In this document: in pieces, positions 1 through 13,100 of the stretch
Position numbering within the stretch: position 1 is the stretch's first letter
Layout of the letters: each line of letters begins with the position of its first letter
Assembly (NCBI GenBank): GCA_004123355.1
Contig: SCHM01000005.1
Coordinates: forward strand, 1,426,001 to 1,490,000
Direction of reading: 5' to 3'
DNA: 64,000 nt
DNA from: Amphirosellinia nigrospora
Taxonomy: Eukaryota > Ascomycota > Sordariomycetes > Xylariales > Xylariaceae
The notes under the pieces: model-generated
What the model saw: only the letters and a program-made list of their open reading frames with translations
Told to the model about the DNA's origin: nothing
Databases searched by the model: none
Position numbers and translations under genes: made by a program

Positions 1-74
1 TTAATAGTAATAAAAACTACTAAATTATTATTATTTATTTAAAAATAATTACGCTATAAAATATATATATCGAA
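1..74 (-). repeat. Z3 repeat, left fragment (split by E0)
   Basis: This stretch matches the reverse complement of the Z2 repeat near 54262-54340, including a shared run that reads TTACGCTATAAAATATAT. The same Z copy resumes at 34705, on the far side of the retrotransposon E0. The last five bases (TCGAA, 70-74) pair with TTAAA at 34705-34709 as the probable target duplication of E0; the two differ only by C-to-T and G-to-A changes. Z3 continues to the left beyond the window. No coding capacity is visible. Confidence 0.7.
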
Positions 75-206
75 GAAAAAAAAAACGAAGGAGAAATAGT
101 TGTTATATTAAAAGTACGAAGTATTTGTTTGTTTTATTTAAATATGTTTAGCTATAGCTAGCTTTGCTAGCTATTAATAGCTATTAACGGACCGACGGCC
201 TATTTA
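75..206 (-). repeat. E0 LTR, low-coordinate copy (3' LTR)
   Basis: This is a 132-bp LTR matching those at 16380, 26444, 22800, 32897 and 34575 and the solo copy at 43506. It keeps the blocks for the inner hairpins (AGCTAGC repeats, ACGGACCGACGGCC). It continues at 207 into internal sequence (GTCCGGGGCAAATATTAGCG) also found beside the low LTRs of E1 and E2. Confidence 0.8.
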
Positions 207-543
207 GTCCGGGGCAAATATTAGCGCGCTTTTGCGCTTTTTTTAAGTTATTTAAGTTATTTAGATTTATTTAGGTTTATATATAAATTGTTTTAAAAGT
301 AGTATATATTTTTTATTTTTTTCGTTTATAAATAATTATTTTTTAATATAAATAATTTTAATAAATTTTTATAAAATTTAGTTTTTTTTATAACTTTTAA
401 TTTATTTAAGTTTTTTAGTATATAATTTTTTTTTATTATAATATAATTTAAAATAGTTTTTTTTATTTAGGTTTTAATTTCGGTTGTTTTTATTTTAATA
501 TATAAAAACTAGGTTTTAATTTTAAGCTATAATTTATAGTTAT

Positions 544-861
544 TATAAAATAGTGTTAATACTAGGGGGCAATACTAGGTTGGTTAGCTTAATTAGTATA
601 TTTATGCTATTATATATTTTTAGTTTTTTAGTTATAAACTAAGTAGGCTATTTTTTTATTAAATACTAAAGAATTTGCCTAAGCAGCTATAATAGCTTAA
701 TATTCCTTTTATCTTGCGTAAAAAAGGCTTTTTTATATATGCTACGCAATATTTAGCGCACATATAAATTACGTACTATATATTATATAGCTATTTAAGT
801 ATTAATAATTATATAATTTATTATTAAGAATCTAATTAAGTATTAAATTTATATACTAATA
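544..861 (-). repeat. G1 LTR, 3' copy
   Basis: This LTR pairs with 7556-7867 and with the LTRs of G2 and G3. On the plus strand it reads from TATAAAATAGTGTTAATACT to a RIP-altered form of ATACTGACA. It contains the conserved core around CCTAAGCAGCTATAATAG. It is strongly altered compared with its partner at 7556. Confidence 0.85.
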
Positions 862-871
862 TTTTTTCTAG
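862..871 (-). other. G1 polypurine tract
   Basis: On the minus strand this reads CTAGAAAAAA directly before the 3' LTR. The matching place in G2 (52154-52165) reads AGCTAAAAAAAA. Such a tract primes plus-strand synthesis in LTR elements and fixes the reading direction of G1. Confidence 0.6.
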
Positions 872-3800
872 CTATAATATATATAATATTATAAGTTTCA
901 GTCGAAAAATAATAAAAATTTTAAATTAACTTAATATTATAATTAAACTTTTTTTTATAACTAAAAATATATAATTAATTAATTAAACTAAACGTAATAT
1001 TATATATATATATAAGCTATATATTTTATTTTAAAACGGACTTATTTTTTATTTAGCTTAAAATTATTATTTATAAACGTTTTTATTGCTATTATAATTC
1101 TAGTATAATTTTTATTTATTTTAAAGTTTAAAAAAAAACTTTTAAAAATTTTATTTTTTTATATTTATCTAGGTATTTATTAAATAAGCAATTAAATAGT
1201 GCTATTTTTTAAAACCCCGGACTTTTTTTAAATTTAAACCTTTAGGACTTTTTTAGATCTAAAAAATAAATAAATAATATTAGTTATTTTTAACTAAATA
1301 TTATTTTTTTAATATTTAATAAGTTTATTAATTATAATAAAATAAATCGAATTAGTTATATATAAAATTTATAAGTTTTAAAATATTATAAATATTAAAA
1401 TATTAAATTAATTATTTTTTAAAAAATTAATATATTAATAATTTTTTTTTTAATAGTAATAAATAAGCTTAAGCTATTAATAATTATTATATAAAGTTTT
1501 AAAGAAATTTAGCTTTATTTTTTTTTTTACTAATTTTTTAATTTATAAATTAAATAAAATAAAAACTTTTAATATTTAGTTTTTTTAGTAGTTTAGTTAA
1601 CTTATTAGCTAAATTATTTTTAACTTTATATATATTAATTTAATATAGTTAGCTTATATTTTTTAGTTAATATAATAATATTTTTTATATACTTTTTTGT
1701 TTTAATATAGCTATATATTTAAACTAATTTATAGTTTTTATATTATTATATAAAAGTAATAAAACTATTTAATAATATTTTAAATTTATTTAAAAAGTTT
1801 TTATTTATGCTAGATTATTTGCTACTTTATTTATTGCGATATATTTATTTTTAATAAAGTTTTTCGCTATAACTAATTATAGTTTAAAATATTATAATAT
1901 TAGCGCGTTATTTAAAAATATAATATATTTTATTAATAATTTATATTTTTATAAGTTTAATATTAAAATAATATTAATAATAGCAAATAAATTTATATTA
2001 TTATAAATTTTATATAAATAGCTTTTTTTTAGCTTATTATATTTAATATATATATTTAAAATGCTTTTTATATATTTAGCTAATTATTTTATACTTTTAA
2101 CGTACTTATTAAAAAAATTTACTATAAATTTTATTTAAATAAAAATAATAAAGTTATATTAAACTATATAATTTAAGCAAAAAAACTTAACTTATTAAAT
2201 AAAAAAATATAATTAAATATTTTATTTTAAAAGCAAGCTTTTTTATATTTTATAAAAGTTATTTTTTAATATTTATAAGTATAAAATATTTATATATTAA
2301 ACTTAAGCTAATAAAATTAAATATTTTAATTATATATTATTTTTAATTAAAGCTTACGTTATTATTAATTTTATTTTTTATAATTTATATATTAAAAACT
2401 AATTAGTTTAGCTTAAATTATTTGCTAAACTATTTTATTAATTTTATAATAATATTTTTTAAATAATTTAAATTAAGTTTTATAATTAAAAAATTATTTA
2501 TATAAAATATAACTTTTTTTATTTTATAATTAATATATATAACGTTATTAAAATTATAAGTTTAAATTTAATTTTATTTATAATTTTTTAGCTTTAATTT
2601 ATTATTTATATTTAATTATTTAAAGCTATATAAAAGCTTTATTAGTTTAATAATTTTTTAACTAGCTAATTATATTTTTTATTTTAACTTAAAAGTTTTA
2701 AAATATTTTTTAATATTTTAAACTATTTTATAAATATTTTTTTATAAAAAGTTTTATTAAAGTATACTATTATAAATCGATTTAAATAATAATTATTTTT
2801 AAATAATTATTAAAGCTATTAAAATCTTTTATAATATATTCGGCTATAAAACAAAAGTTTTATTATAGTTAATATTTTTGCGCTAAATAAACTTATAAAT
2901 ATAGATTTTAGTTTTATATTTATTTAGTTTATTTATTAATAAATATTTTTTTTAAATATTTATATAAAGTTAATAAAATAGTATAAATAGTTTATATATT
3001 TTGCGAATTTTAAAATATTATATTTAAACAAACTACGTATTTTTTAAATATAGCTTTAAGTATTTTTTTTTTTTTTTTTATAAATGTTTTTTTAAAATAA
3101 GTTTATTAAAAATAAATATTTTTACTATAAACTTTTTTAGCAATTTTTATAAATAATCTATATAAAAGTAGCTTTTTAAAAATATAAAAATAATTTAGTT
3201 TATTTAATTTAGCTTTTTATAAGCTATAAATATTATATTAATTTTTTAAGTTTTAAATTATTTATTTTAGCTTTATATTTTAAATCGTTATAGAATTATA
3301 TATATATTTTGCTTTTTTAGCTTAATATTATATTTAGAATATAAATTATATTAAAATAATTTTATTTGTTTTATATAATAAATATAAACTTTTAATTAGG
3401 TTTTTTTAAAGTTTTTTTTTATTATGCTTAATAATAAAAGTTAGTTTTATTATTTGTTTTTACGGTTAGTTATATTTTTTTAGTTTGTTTTATTATTTAT
3501 AATATTATTTTCGACAATATTATAATCGTAATTTTATATTTAAATAAAATTTTAATTTTTTAATAACGTTATTTAAGTTTACGTTATATTTTAAAAATAA
3601 TAAACGTATAATATTTTTAAAATTATAAGCGTTATTTATATTTTAATACTTTTATAGAAAATTATATATAGTATATATAATATTTTGCTATTTTTAATAA
3701 ATTAAATTATATAGTTAAATATATTTATAATTTAAAAATATAATATTAGTTTTTTAGCTTTTAGTTTTTTAGCTAATATATATATAGATTTATTAATAAA

Positions 3801-5003
3801 TATTATATAGTATATATTTTTATTTATAAATTATTAAAGTTAAGTTTGTTATTTTTTTTTTAATTTAAATAATTAAATATTTTTTAGCTAAAGTTATTTT
3901 TTTACTATAAATTAATTAGTTTTATTAAAAATATAATAGTTATTAAAATTTATATATTTAAAATATAATTAGTAATTTAGTTTATAAAAATAAAGCTTTA
4001 GTTTTATTTTAAATAAAATTTATTAATTTTTTAATTATATTATTTTAGTATTAATTTATAAATAATAAAATAATAATAATTATTTTTATTTTATTATAAA
4101 ATGTTTTTAAATTTTTATGCCGAACTTTTATTACTATTTATATATAAAACATAATATTTTTTAATAGTTTTTATTAGGTTAAAATATTTAAAATATTAAT
4201 TTTTATTTATTTATTATAAATATATTTTAATAGTATTTTTTTTATTTTTTGTTTTATATGTTTTAAAAATATAATATTTATTATTATTATTACTATAAAT
4301 AAAAAATATTTATGTTTTTCGATTAAAACTAGTTTAATTTAGCTAAATTTATTTAAGTTATTTTTTTAAATAATTAATTTTTTAATAGTTTTTTTTAAAA
4401 TATATTTTTTAATTTTAGCTCAATTATAAATAAAATAAAAAAATATTTAACTTTTTTAAGTTTAATATTAATATTATAATATATTTAATTATTATATTAA
4501 CTTTTTAATGTTAAAATAATATAGCTAATAATACTAAAAAATTAGTTTATTTTAAATTTTAAAAGTTATTTTTACTTTTTTTTTTAATAATAATTTAAAT
4601 AATAATTTTTTAACGTTTTAATTTTGTTTGCTATATTTAGCGCGAATTTTTATAGCTTTTTTTAAAATTAATATATTATATAAAGTTTTTTTTTTTATAT
4701 ATTTATAAAAAAAACTACGCCGTTAAATATTAAAATTTATAATAGCTATTTTACGGCTATTTTTTATAGTATTTATTTAAATAACTTTTTGCTTTATATA
4801 GTTATTTTTTTAAAAATATATTTAATAAAAATAATAAAATAAATAAAATATTTTATATTATATTATGTTTATTTTTATTAAAAGTTTTAAAGTTTTTATA
4901 ACGGTGCTAATTTTTTTAATTTATATAAGTTTATTTTTTATATAAACTATATATTTTTTCGTTTTTTTAATTAGATTTATTATTAACTTTTTTTCGAAGT
5001 TAG

Positions 5004-5171
5004 TGTCACAGGTTAGCCAGGCTGGTAAGCCTGTAACCTGGGTTATGGCTCCGGCCCCGCCGGAGCCACTATATAGCAGCCCCTCCGCACACGCTAGCGC
5101 GCACAGATTTCTCTCTTCTTCATCGCAGTTAAAAACAGTATTTCCTAGCCTCAAGGCTACAACCCATCACA
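5004..5171 (+). repeat. Solo LTR H, unmutated, inside G1
   Basis: This is a GC-rich 168-bp island in RIP-saturated DNA. It begins TGTCACAGG, ends CCCATCACA, and is flanked by a perfect 5-bp duplication, GTTAG (4999-5003 and 5172-5176). These are textbook ends of a solo LTR. A TATA-like box (CACTATATAGCAG) lies about 90 bp in. It holds two strong hairpins: GGCTCCGGC/GCCGGAGCC with a 3-base loop, and an outer CAGGTTA/TAACCTG pair enclosing CAGGCT/AGCCTG. No other copy is in the window. It arrived after G1 had decayed, or is too short and too rare to be hit by RIP. The small minus-strand open frame across it is not a gene. Confidence 0.92.
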
Positions 5172-5684
5172 GTTAGCTTTATTATTATATATTTTTATAT
5201 TTAACTTTATATTAAATAAAATATAACGTTTATAGGCCGAAATATAATCATTTTTTAAAATATAAGTATATTTTAAGGTATTATTATTTTTTTATATAAT
5301 AATTTTAATATTTAGTCCGTTATTACTAGTAATTTTAATATTTAGTACGTTTTTTTAACTTAAATTATATAAAATTGCTATTAAAAGCAAAATATAAAAA
5401 TAAATATAGTTAAAAGTACTACTATTAGTTTTTTGCTTAATAATTAGTTTAATAATTAGCTTTAAATTATTAATAATAATTAGTTTTAAATTATTTTTAG
5501 ATTTATTATATTAGCTAGCTTTTATTTAATAAAAAATCCGTTATTTTTTAATTAATAAATAAGCTTGCTATAATAAATAAATTTATAGTTGTTTTTTTTA
5601 TAAAAAGTTTATAATAATTTTCTTATAAATAGGTTTATTATTGTTTTTTTTAGTTTAGTATAATTATCGAAGCTAAAGCTATTT

Positions 5685-5790
5685 TTAAATTAGGATTTTT
5701 TAAATTAAAATTTTTAAGTTAAAGTTTTTTAAGTTAAAGTTTTTTAAATTAAAGTTTTTTAAATTAAAGTTTTTTAAGCTATAATAATTT
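5685..5790 (-). repeat. 15-bp tandem repeats inside G1
   Basis: Around five copies of a 15-bp unit (TTAAAGTTTTTTAAR on the plus strand) follow one another. The same array occurs in G2 near 47430-47520 on the other strand. A 15-bp period equals five codons, so this was probably a pentapeptide repeat between the gag part and the pol part of the element. Confidence 0.65.
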
Positions 5791-7555
5791 TTTAGCTTAA
5801 AGTTATTACGTATAATATAGTTTTATTTATAATTAATAATATTATAGTTATTTAAAGTAAAAAAAAATAAACTAAATATAATAAAAAAAAAATTAATATT
5901 TATAGTTATAAAAATTTATTAAATTTTATAAAATATTTATATTTATATAAGCAAAATAATTAAAGTTATTTTAAAGCTTATAAGTAGTTTTTAATTTTTA
6001 ATAAACTTGTTATAAATATTATAAGTTTTAATCGTTTAAAGTTTTAATTCTAGTTATTATTATTTTATTAAAGCAATTTTTAATAATATAACTTATTAGC
6101 TGTATTTAAAATATTTAAGCTTTTTTTTTATTATAGTTTTTTTTTTTAAAGTTAAATTTAAAGTTTAATTTATAATTTTTGCTTTTATTATTATTTTATT
6201 ATAACTTTTATTTTTATTAATAACGTTATTATTAGATTTTTTTTTTTTATAGTTTTTAATTCGGGTTTTTTATATAGTTTTTAAAATTATTATTAAATTT
6301 ATCGATTAAATTTTAAATATAATATTTTTATATTTTATAATTTTAATAATATTATATTAATTATTGTTTTATTTTTATTATAATAATATTATAATTTATT
6401 AGTTTATGCTTATTTTTTTTAGTTTTTTATATTGTTTTATATTTTTAAAAAATTTAAATATAAAAAATAAGATTTTTTTTATATTTATAATTAATAATAT
6501 TATTTTATATATTTTTTAATATATTTAGTTATTATATATAAGTTTTACTAAAGATTTTTAATATATATAATTTTTTTTAATATTTTAATTAAGTTTAAAA
6601 AAGTTAGTTTTAATATATATAATTATTTATATTAGTATTAGTTTTTTACGAACTAATAAAGTTTTTAAAATTATATTTAATAGTTTTATAATAAAATATA
6701 AATTATATTAATATATTAATTAATTTAAGCTTTTTTTAAATAGTTTTTTTTATTAAGCTTTAGTTTAAATTTATATTATTTTAGTTTAATTTTATTATAA
6801 ATAAAAGTTTTTTTAAGTTTTTTATAAAAATAATATTTATATTTAATATAAATATTATTAAATTTTTTAAATTTAACGATAATAATAATAAATTAACGAA
6901 TTTAAATTAAATTTAAAATAAAAGTAATTTTTTTTTTTTTTTTGCTTTTAAACTTTTTTTAGTAAAATTACGTTTCGGTTTTTTTTTTTAAAATTAATCG
7001 ATTTAAACTTTTTAAAAACTTATTTATTTTTTTTTGCCGCTTTATTTAAAAAGCTTAATATTTTTAATTATTTTTTAATAATATTATTTATTATTAAATA
7101 TTTTAAATATATTTTTACTAGCTAAATTAATTTAATTAATTAAATTAACTAAATTAATTAAAACTAATTTTTTATTTAATTATTTAATTTTTTTAAATTG
7201 TTAATAATTTTATTAAATTATTTTTATAAGTTTATTTATATTTATAATTAATAAATTATTTTTCGATTTTTTTTTTAAAATCTTTAATAATTTTATTATA
7301 TTTTTTTTTTTTTATAGTTTATTTTATATATTTTAAAGTTATATATTATTACTTAATTATATTAAGCGTTAATTTATTAATTAGTTATTTTATTAAATAA
7401 GTATTAATATTTTGTTATTTTAATTTTAAATTATAATAATTTTTTTAACTTTTTTTTAATTAATATTTATTAATTTAAATTAATAATTAAAATAGTTAAA
7501 ATACGCTAATTAAACGTTTTAAAAGTTAATTAATCGTAAAAATATACTAATTATA

Positions 7556-7867
7556 TATAAAAATAATATTAATACTAAAAACAATACTAAATTAATTAGC
7601 TTAATTAATATATTATACTATTATATATTTTAGTTTTTTAGTTATAAACTAAATAAGTTATTTTTTATTAAATACTAAAAAATTTGCTTAAGCAGCTATA
7701 ATAGCCTAACATTCCTTTTATCCGCGTAAAAGGGCTCTTTCTACGCGTGCCGCGCAATATCTAGCGCATACACAAAACCACGTACTACTATGCCACACAG
7801 CCACCCAGGCACCAGTAATTACATAATCTATTACTAGGCTAATTAGGTACTAGATCATATACTGACA
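7556..7867 (-). repeat. G1 LTR, 5' copy, partly spared by RIP
   Basis: This is the partner of 544-861, ending in a perfect ATACTGACA next to the GTTAT duplication. From about 7690 onward it is far less altered than the rest of G1; GTAAAAGGGCTC and CCACACAGCCACCCAGGCACC are still legible. It shows what the G LTR looked like before decay. It contains the palindrome-like core TTGCTTAAGCAGC. Confidence 0.88.
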
Positions 7868-10180
7868 GTTATAAAAGTTTGCTTTTTACTTGGATATTTT
7901 TATATATTTGTTTAATTTTTTAAATAAATATTAAAATATCCGATATATTATATAGCTAAATTTATTTATAACTTTATTTAGTAATTTAAACTTATTTATA
8001 ATTAAATAATTTTAGCTCGATAATATTAAATAGTAAATATATTTATTTAAATATTTTTTATAATAATATTTATATAATAATTAATTAAGCTATATTTAAT
8101 AGTTTTTATATATTTAAAGTTTAAATGTTTTATTAATAGTAAAATTTTTTATTTATAATTTATTATTTTATATTTTAAGTTATTTATTTAAACTATAAAA
8201 TAAACTATTATTTTATTAAATATTATTTACGCTATTTTATTAAATATTTTATTAGTTTAATATTTTAATATAAAGTTAATAAAACGTTAGTTATTTTTAT
8301 TTTTTTTTTTTATACGATTTTAGAAGTTTTATAAAATAAAAGCGCTTTTAAGTCGGCGTATAATATAATAATAAAATGCCCGTTTTATTAGTTTAATATT
8401 TTGTTTTAATAAATATTATTTTAGTTATATAATCGATCGTAAAATAATATTAGCTATATTAACTAAAATAGTTATATATAATAAATATATTAATTTTTAT
8501 ATAAATATTAAAAACAGTTTAATAAAGTTTATTATTAATTTAAAATAGTTTATAAATAATAATAAATAAATTAAGCGCTACTATTTTTTTAAAGTTAAAT
8601 AAGCGTACTATAAGTATTAATATATATTTAATAGCGTTTATAGTTATAATAAGCTAATATATTAATTAGTTTATTTTTTTAAAATAATTAAAATATAATA
8701 ATAATTTAATAAGTTATATGTTTATTATAATATATTTAATACTTTTTTTTATATAAATATTATTTTTAATAGTTTTTAAAATAATATTTTAATTAACTGT
8801 TTTATATTTTAAAATTTTTAGCTTTATATACTAGTGCTATATATTTTAGCTTTTTTTAATTATTAGGTTTTTTAATTTATATAAGTATTTTTATATATTT
8901 AAATATTAAAAAAAATAAATAAACTTACTTTTTAATATATTATTTAACATTAAATTATTATTAAAATAATATAGCAATAAATCCGGGATAAAATTAATAT
9001 TATTAGCGTTATTAAATAATACGTTATATTAAGCTTTATATGTTTTTTAAAGTTATTTAATTAATTTTATAGTTTATTAGTTTAAACGTTATAACGTATT
9101 TTTATATAGTTTATTAATAAATGTTTTTTTTTCTATAAGTTATATATTAATAATATTTGTTAATATTGTTTATTTTGTTTTTTTAAATTTATTTTTTTAA
9201 ATTTTATTAATATTTTATAATATAATAAGTTATTTAAATAATTATTTAAAAAAAATATAATATATAATAATATGTATTATTATATTTTTTAAGCTTATAA
9301 TATAAATAATATAAACGTTAAAAAGTTATAGCTTATTTGTTTATTTTATATAAATATTTTCGATGTTTAATAATATTAAAAAAAAAAAATAGCTTAAATC
9401 TATATAAATAATAAATATATTTTTAAACTTAAAATATATTTTATATTTTTAGTAGAATTTTATAATAGCGTATAGTTTTTTTTATAAATGCTATAATTTT
9501 TTTATATTAAAATAAATAAAAAACTATTATATAATATAAACTTAAATATTTTTTTTAGTATTATAAATATAATATTTTTTTATAAGCAAATATATTAAAG
9601 TATATTTAATAAATTAATTTATAATATAATTATATATTTTATACTAATAGCTATTAATAAGCTTAATAATTTAAAAATAAATATTTTATTAAGCTTTTAT
9701 TATTATAGTACGTTTTTTAAAAATATATTAAAAATTAAATTATTTTAAAATAATTTTTATTTATTTATAAATAAAACTTATAATTTTTATAAACTTTTTT
9801 ATTTTATTTAGTTTTTTAATATTAATTAGTTTTAAAAACGTTTAGTTTTATTTTTTTAATTATTATTTTATTATAAATTTTATAAATTATTTTTAAAGTT
9901 TTTATTTATTATATTTAATTAATACTTTTTTAAATAATAGTTTTAGTTTTAATTATAATATTTTAGCAGAAAATAATATTTAATTTATTTTAGTTATTTT
10001 TTAACTATTTTATATAAATTAATATATTATTAATATATTTTACGGTATAAAAAAAAAACGTTTAAAGTTTTTAAAACAATAAAAAATAGTTCGGGTTAAA
10101 AGTTAAATATAAATTTAAACATAATTTTATTTTTAATATAAAATATATAATTAATTAAATATTTTATAATATTTTTATAA

Positions 10181-13100
10181 ATAAGTAGTTTTATAGGCTT
10201 ATAAGGCTTACTATATAATTTTACTATTATATTATATTTTCGGTATATTTAAGCTATATATATAATACGTTATTTTACGCGTTTATTTATTATATAAATA
10301 AAAAAAAAATATTAGTTTTAAATTAAACGATAATAATATATAAATACGTAGTAAAAATTATCTAAAAATACCTTTAGTATAAAATAAAAACAAAAACCCG
10401 GCGAAAAACTTTATATTTAACTTGTTTTTATTAATTTTAAGTACTGAAAAATATATTAGAAAACTTATTAGTTTAGCTACTAATAAATAATACTAATAAT
10501 AAGTAAAAAATTAATTATAATTTTAAATATTATGCTTTTAAAAACGTACGTTAGCTTACTGAACTTATTAAAAAAATAAACTAAAGCTAATATAGCAAAA
10601 ATAATATTCTTATCGGAAAAAAATATATAAAATATAATTAATATATATTTACGTTGTTTTAAAAATAATAAAGCTAAAAAAAAACTATAAATAAAAAGCG
10701 GCTATAAAATAAAGCTTAAACGACTAATAAGCGCTAGTAAAACTAGGTTTTAAATTTTAAAAAATTTATAAATATTTTTTTATTATAATAAAAATAGCGA
10801 AAAAGTTTTTAATATTAAGCCGAAATATATTTTAATAATATATAAAAATAAACTAAACTTAATAAATTTAATTAAATTATAAACAAGTAATTATATTAAT
10901 AGTAACTTTATAGCTATATGTAAACTAAATAACTAGTTAAATATTAATAGTTATTTTAATAATAAAGCTAAAATTATATAGTTTAAATATTAGTTTATAA
11001 ATATATTATTTTACGATATATATAACGATTTATAAATATTTATTTAAATAATATTATATATAGTATATATAATAAATAAGTTTGTTTGTTAAATTTTTAA
11101 GCTAGCTATAGCGTATAATATTTAAGCTATTTTTTAGTTTATAGCAAACATATATAGTTTTTTAATATTATTTTTTAAACGTTAAGCTATAAGTAAAAAA
11201 AAACTAGTTATAAAATTAATTTTTTTTATGCTTTAATTTAAAAAAAAGCGAAAATATTTTATTAAAGCTATTTGTTTAATATAAAAAAACAAAAGGTAAA
11301 TAAGAACAAGGTTTATTACTGCTAAAATAAATCGAATTATATTTATAATATAGGCTTAAAGCGTTATTATTATAAATATATATATAAAATATAGCTTTAA
11401 AAATATAAAGTTTAACGTATTAAATATAAAATAAAAAATAAAGCTAGCGGAAAAACAAGTAATGTTTATAAAATACCCGAAATAAACTGTTAGCTTAAAA
11501 AAAAAGCTAGCTAGATATTTTTTAATATTATAGCAAAAAATAGCTTTACTTTTAAAACTAAAATAAAATATTTGTTTTTTTTTTAATTTTTAGCGAAAAA
11601 AACTTTTATTAAAATAATTTTTATTTTTTTAATAGCAAATAAATAAAAAAATATTATATAACTATTTATTCGGTTAAATAAAATATTAACGGATATTTTT
11701 TAGTTCGGTACGTATAGCTATAATTTAAAATTATAGCTTAAAACTTTTTAAACTTAAAATTTATTAATATAAACTATATAATAATTAAAGCTTAAATTAA
11801 ATAAAATTTAGTTTTTATTAGATAACTATAATTAAGCTAAAAAAAAAGCTTTTAAGCTTTTATTAAGTTTAGTTTTAAAATTAAATAATAATTAATAAAA
11901 AATATACTATTATTATACTTAATAAATAAATCGGTTAATAATTAAATAAAGCTAAATTTAAAACGTTAAAATATATAATAGTTTAAAATTTATTCGATAT
12001 AGTTTATAAAATAAAGCAAAGTTTATATTTAATTAAAAAAACTTAAAAAATATATTTTAGATTATTTTAATAATAATATTATAGTAGTAGCTATTTAGGT
12101 TTACGTAAAAAAAAGTCCGCTACTATAAAAATTATTTATTGTTTAGCTATATAATACTGTATTTATTTAACTTTTTTATAGAAAGTTTTATTAGCTTTAT
12201 AAATTATACTATAGCTAGTATAAATAGTTTATTATTTAAATAATTTTATATTTATTATTTTGCTAAAAAAATTTTAAATAAAAAGTATATATTTTAAGTA
12301 CGGCTGCTTAATAAACGTTTTAAATATAATTTAAAACTTAAAAAAAAACAGCGAAAATATATTTCGAATTTTTAAAAATTAAAATTAATACGGAAATAAT
12401 AATAATAAACTATTTAAAGCTAAATTTTAAAAAATAGTTTATTTAGTAAAAAAATATTAAAAATATTATCTGTTTTTTATTATAATATCGAACGTATAAT
12501 AAGCTATTTAAGTTTTTATTTAATAGTAATTTATTTAATAAAGTGTTTTTAATAAACTTTTAAAACTATTAGCTTATTTTAGCTTTTTTTTGTTTTATTT
12601 ACTATTATAAAATAATAATAAATTATAGTAATAGCGCGATTTATTAAATAAATTTAATAAAAATTCTTATAGTTAATTCGGATAGTATTATTTATTTATT
12701 ATAAACGCGTTAAATATAAAGCTTAAAAGCTTTTAATATGAAGCTTTTTATCCGAAAAAAATTAAATTAAAAATCTTTTAGTTTTAAAAGCTAAATATAT
12801 AGCTAGCGTTAAAAAAAACAAAAACTATTAATATATATTAATACGGCCGAAATTATAATATTTAAATTGTATTTTATTATTAATAAAACGTTTAAACGTT
12901 AAATAATTATTATTTATATAAATAATAATAGCCGAAAATAAGTTTATTAACGTATTAACGTAGAATTTATTATTATTAAAAATTATATAAAATTTTAATT
13001 TTAGCAGTTAATAAAAATATCTGTTTTTAAATTTGCTATATAATTTTGTTAAAAAATAGCTTTATAAATGTTTTATTATAGTTTAATATTAAAACGGTTA

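Larger units (their letters stand above)
544..7867 (-). mobile_element. G1: LTR retrotransposon fossil inserted in E0
   Basis: G1 is a complete but broken LTR retrotransposon, 7324 bp, or 7151 bp without the solo LTR at 5004-5171 and its duplicated target. It has direct LTRs of about 315 bp and a perfect 5-bp target duplication, GTTAT (539-543 and 7868-7872). Orientation is minus: in that sense the LTR begins TGTCAG, and a purine-rich tract, CTAGAAAAAA, lies just inside the low-coordinate LTR. It is the reverse complement of G2 (45323-52478) along its length, and the net sizes differ by only 5 bp. The size suggests Ty3/Gypsy, but no reverse transcriptase motif could be read, so the superfamily is open. 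Most of it is saturated with RIP; only its right-hand 180 bp is nearly clean. Confidence 0.88.

Noticed and set aside
4921-5154. Minus-strand open frame of 77 codons
   Set aside because: It lies over the unmutated solo LTR H and runs into AT-rich G1 sequence. It is open only because the island is not RIP-altered. There is no family resemblance.
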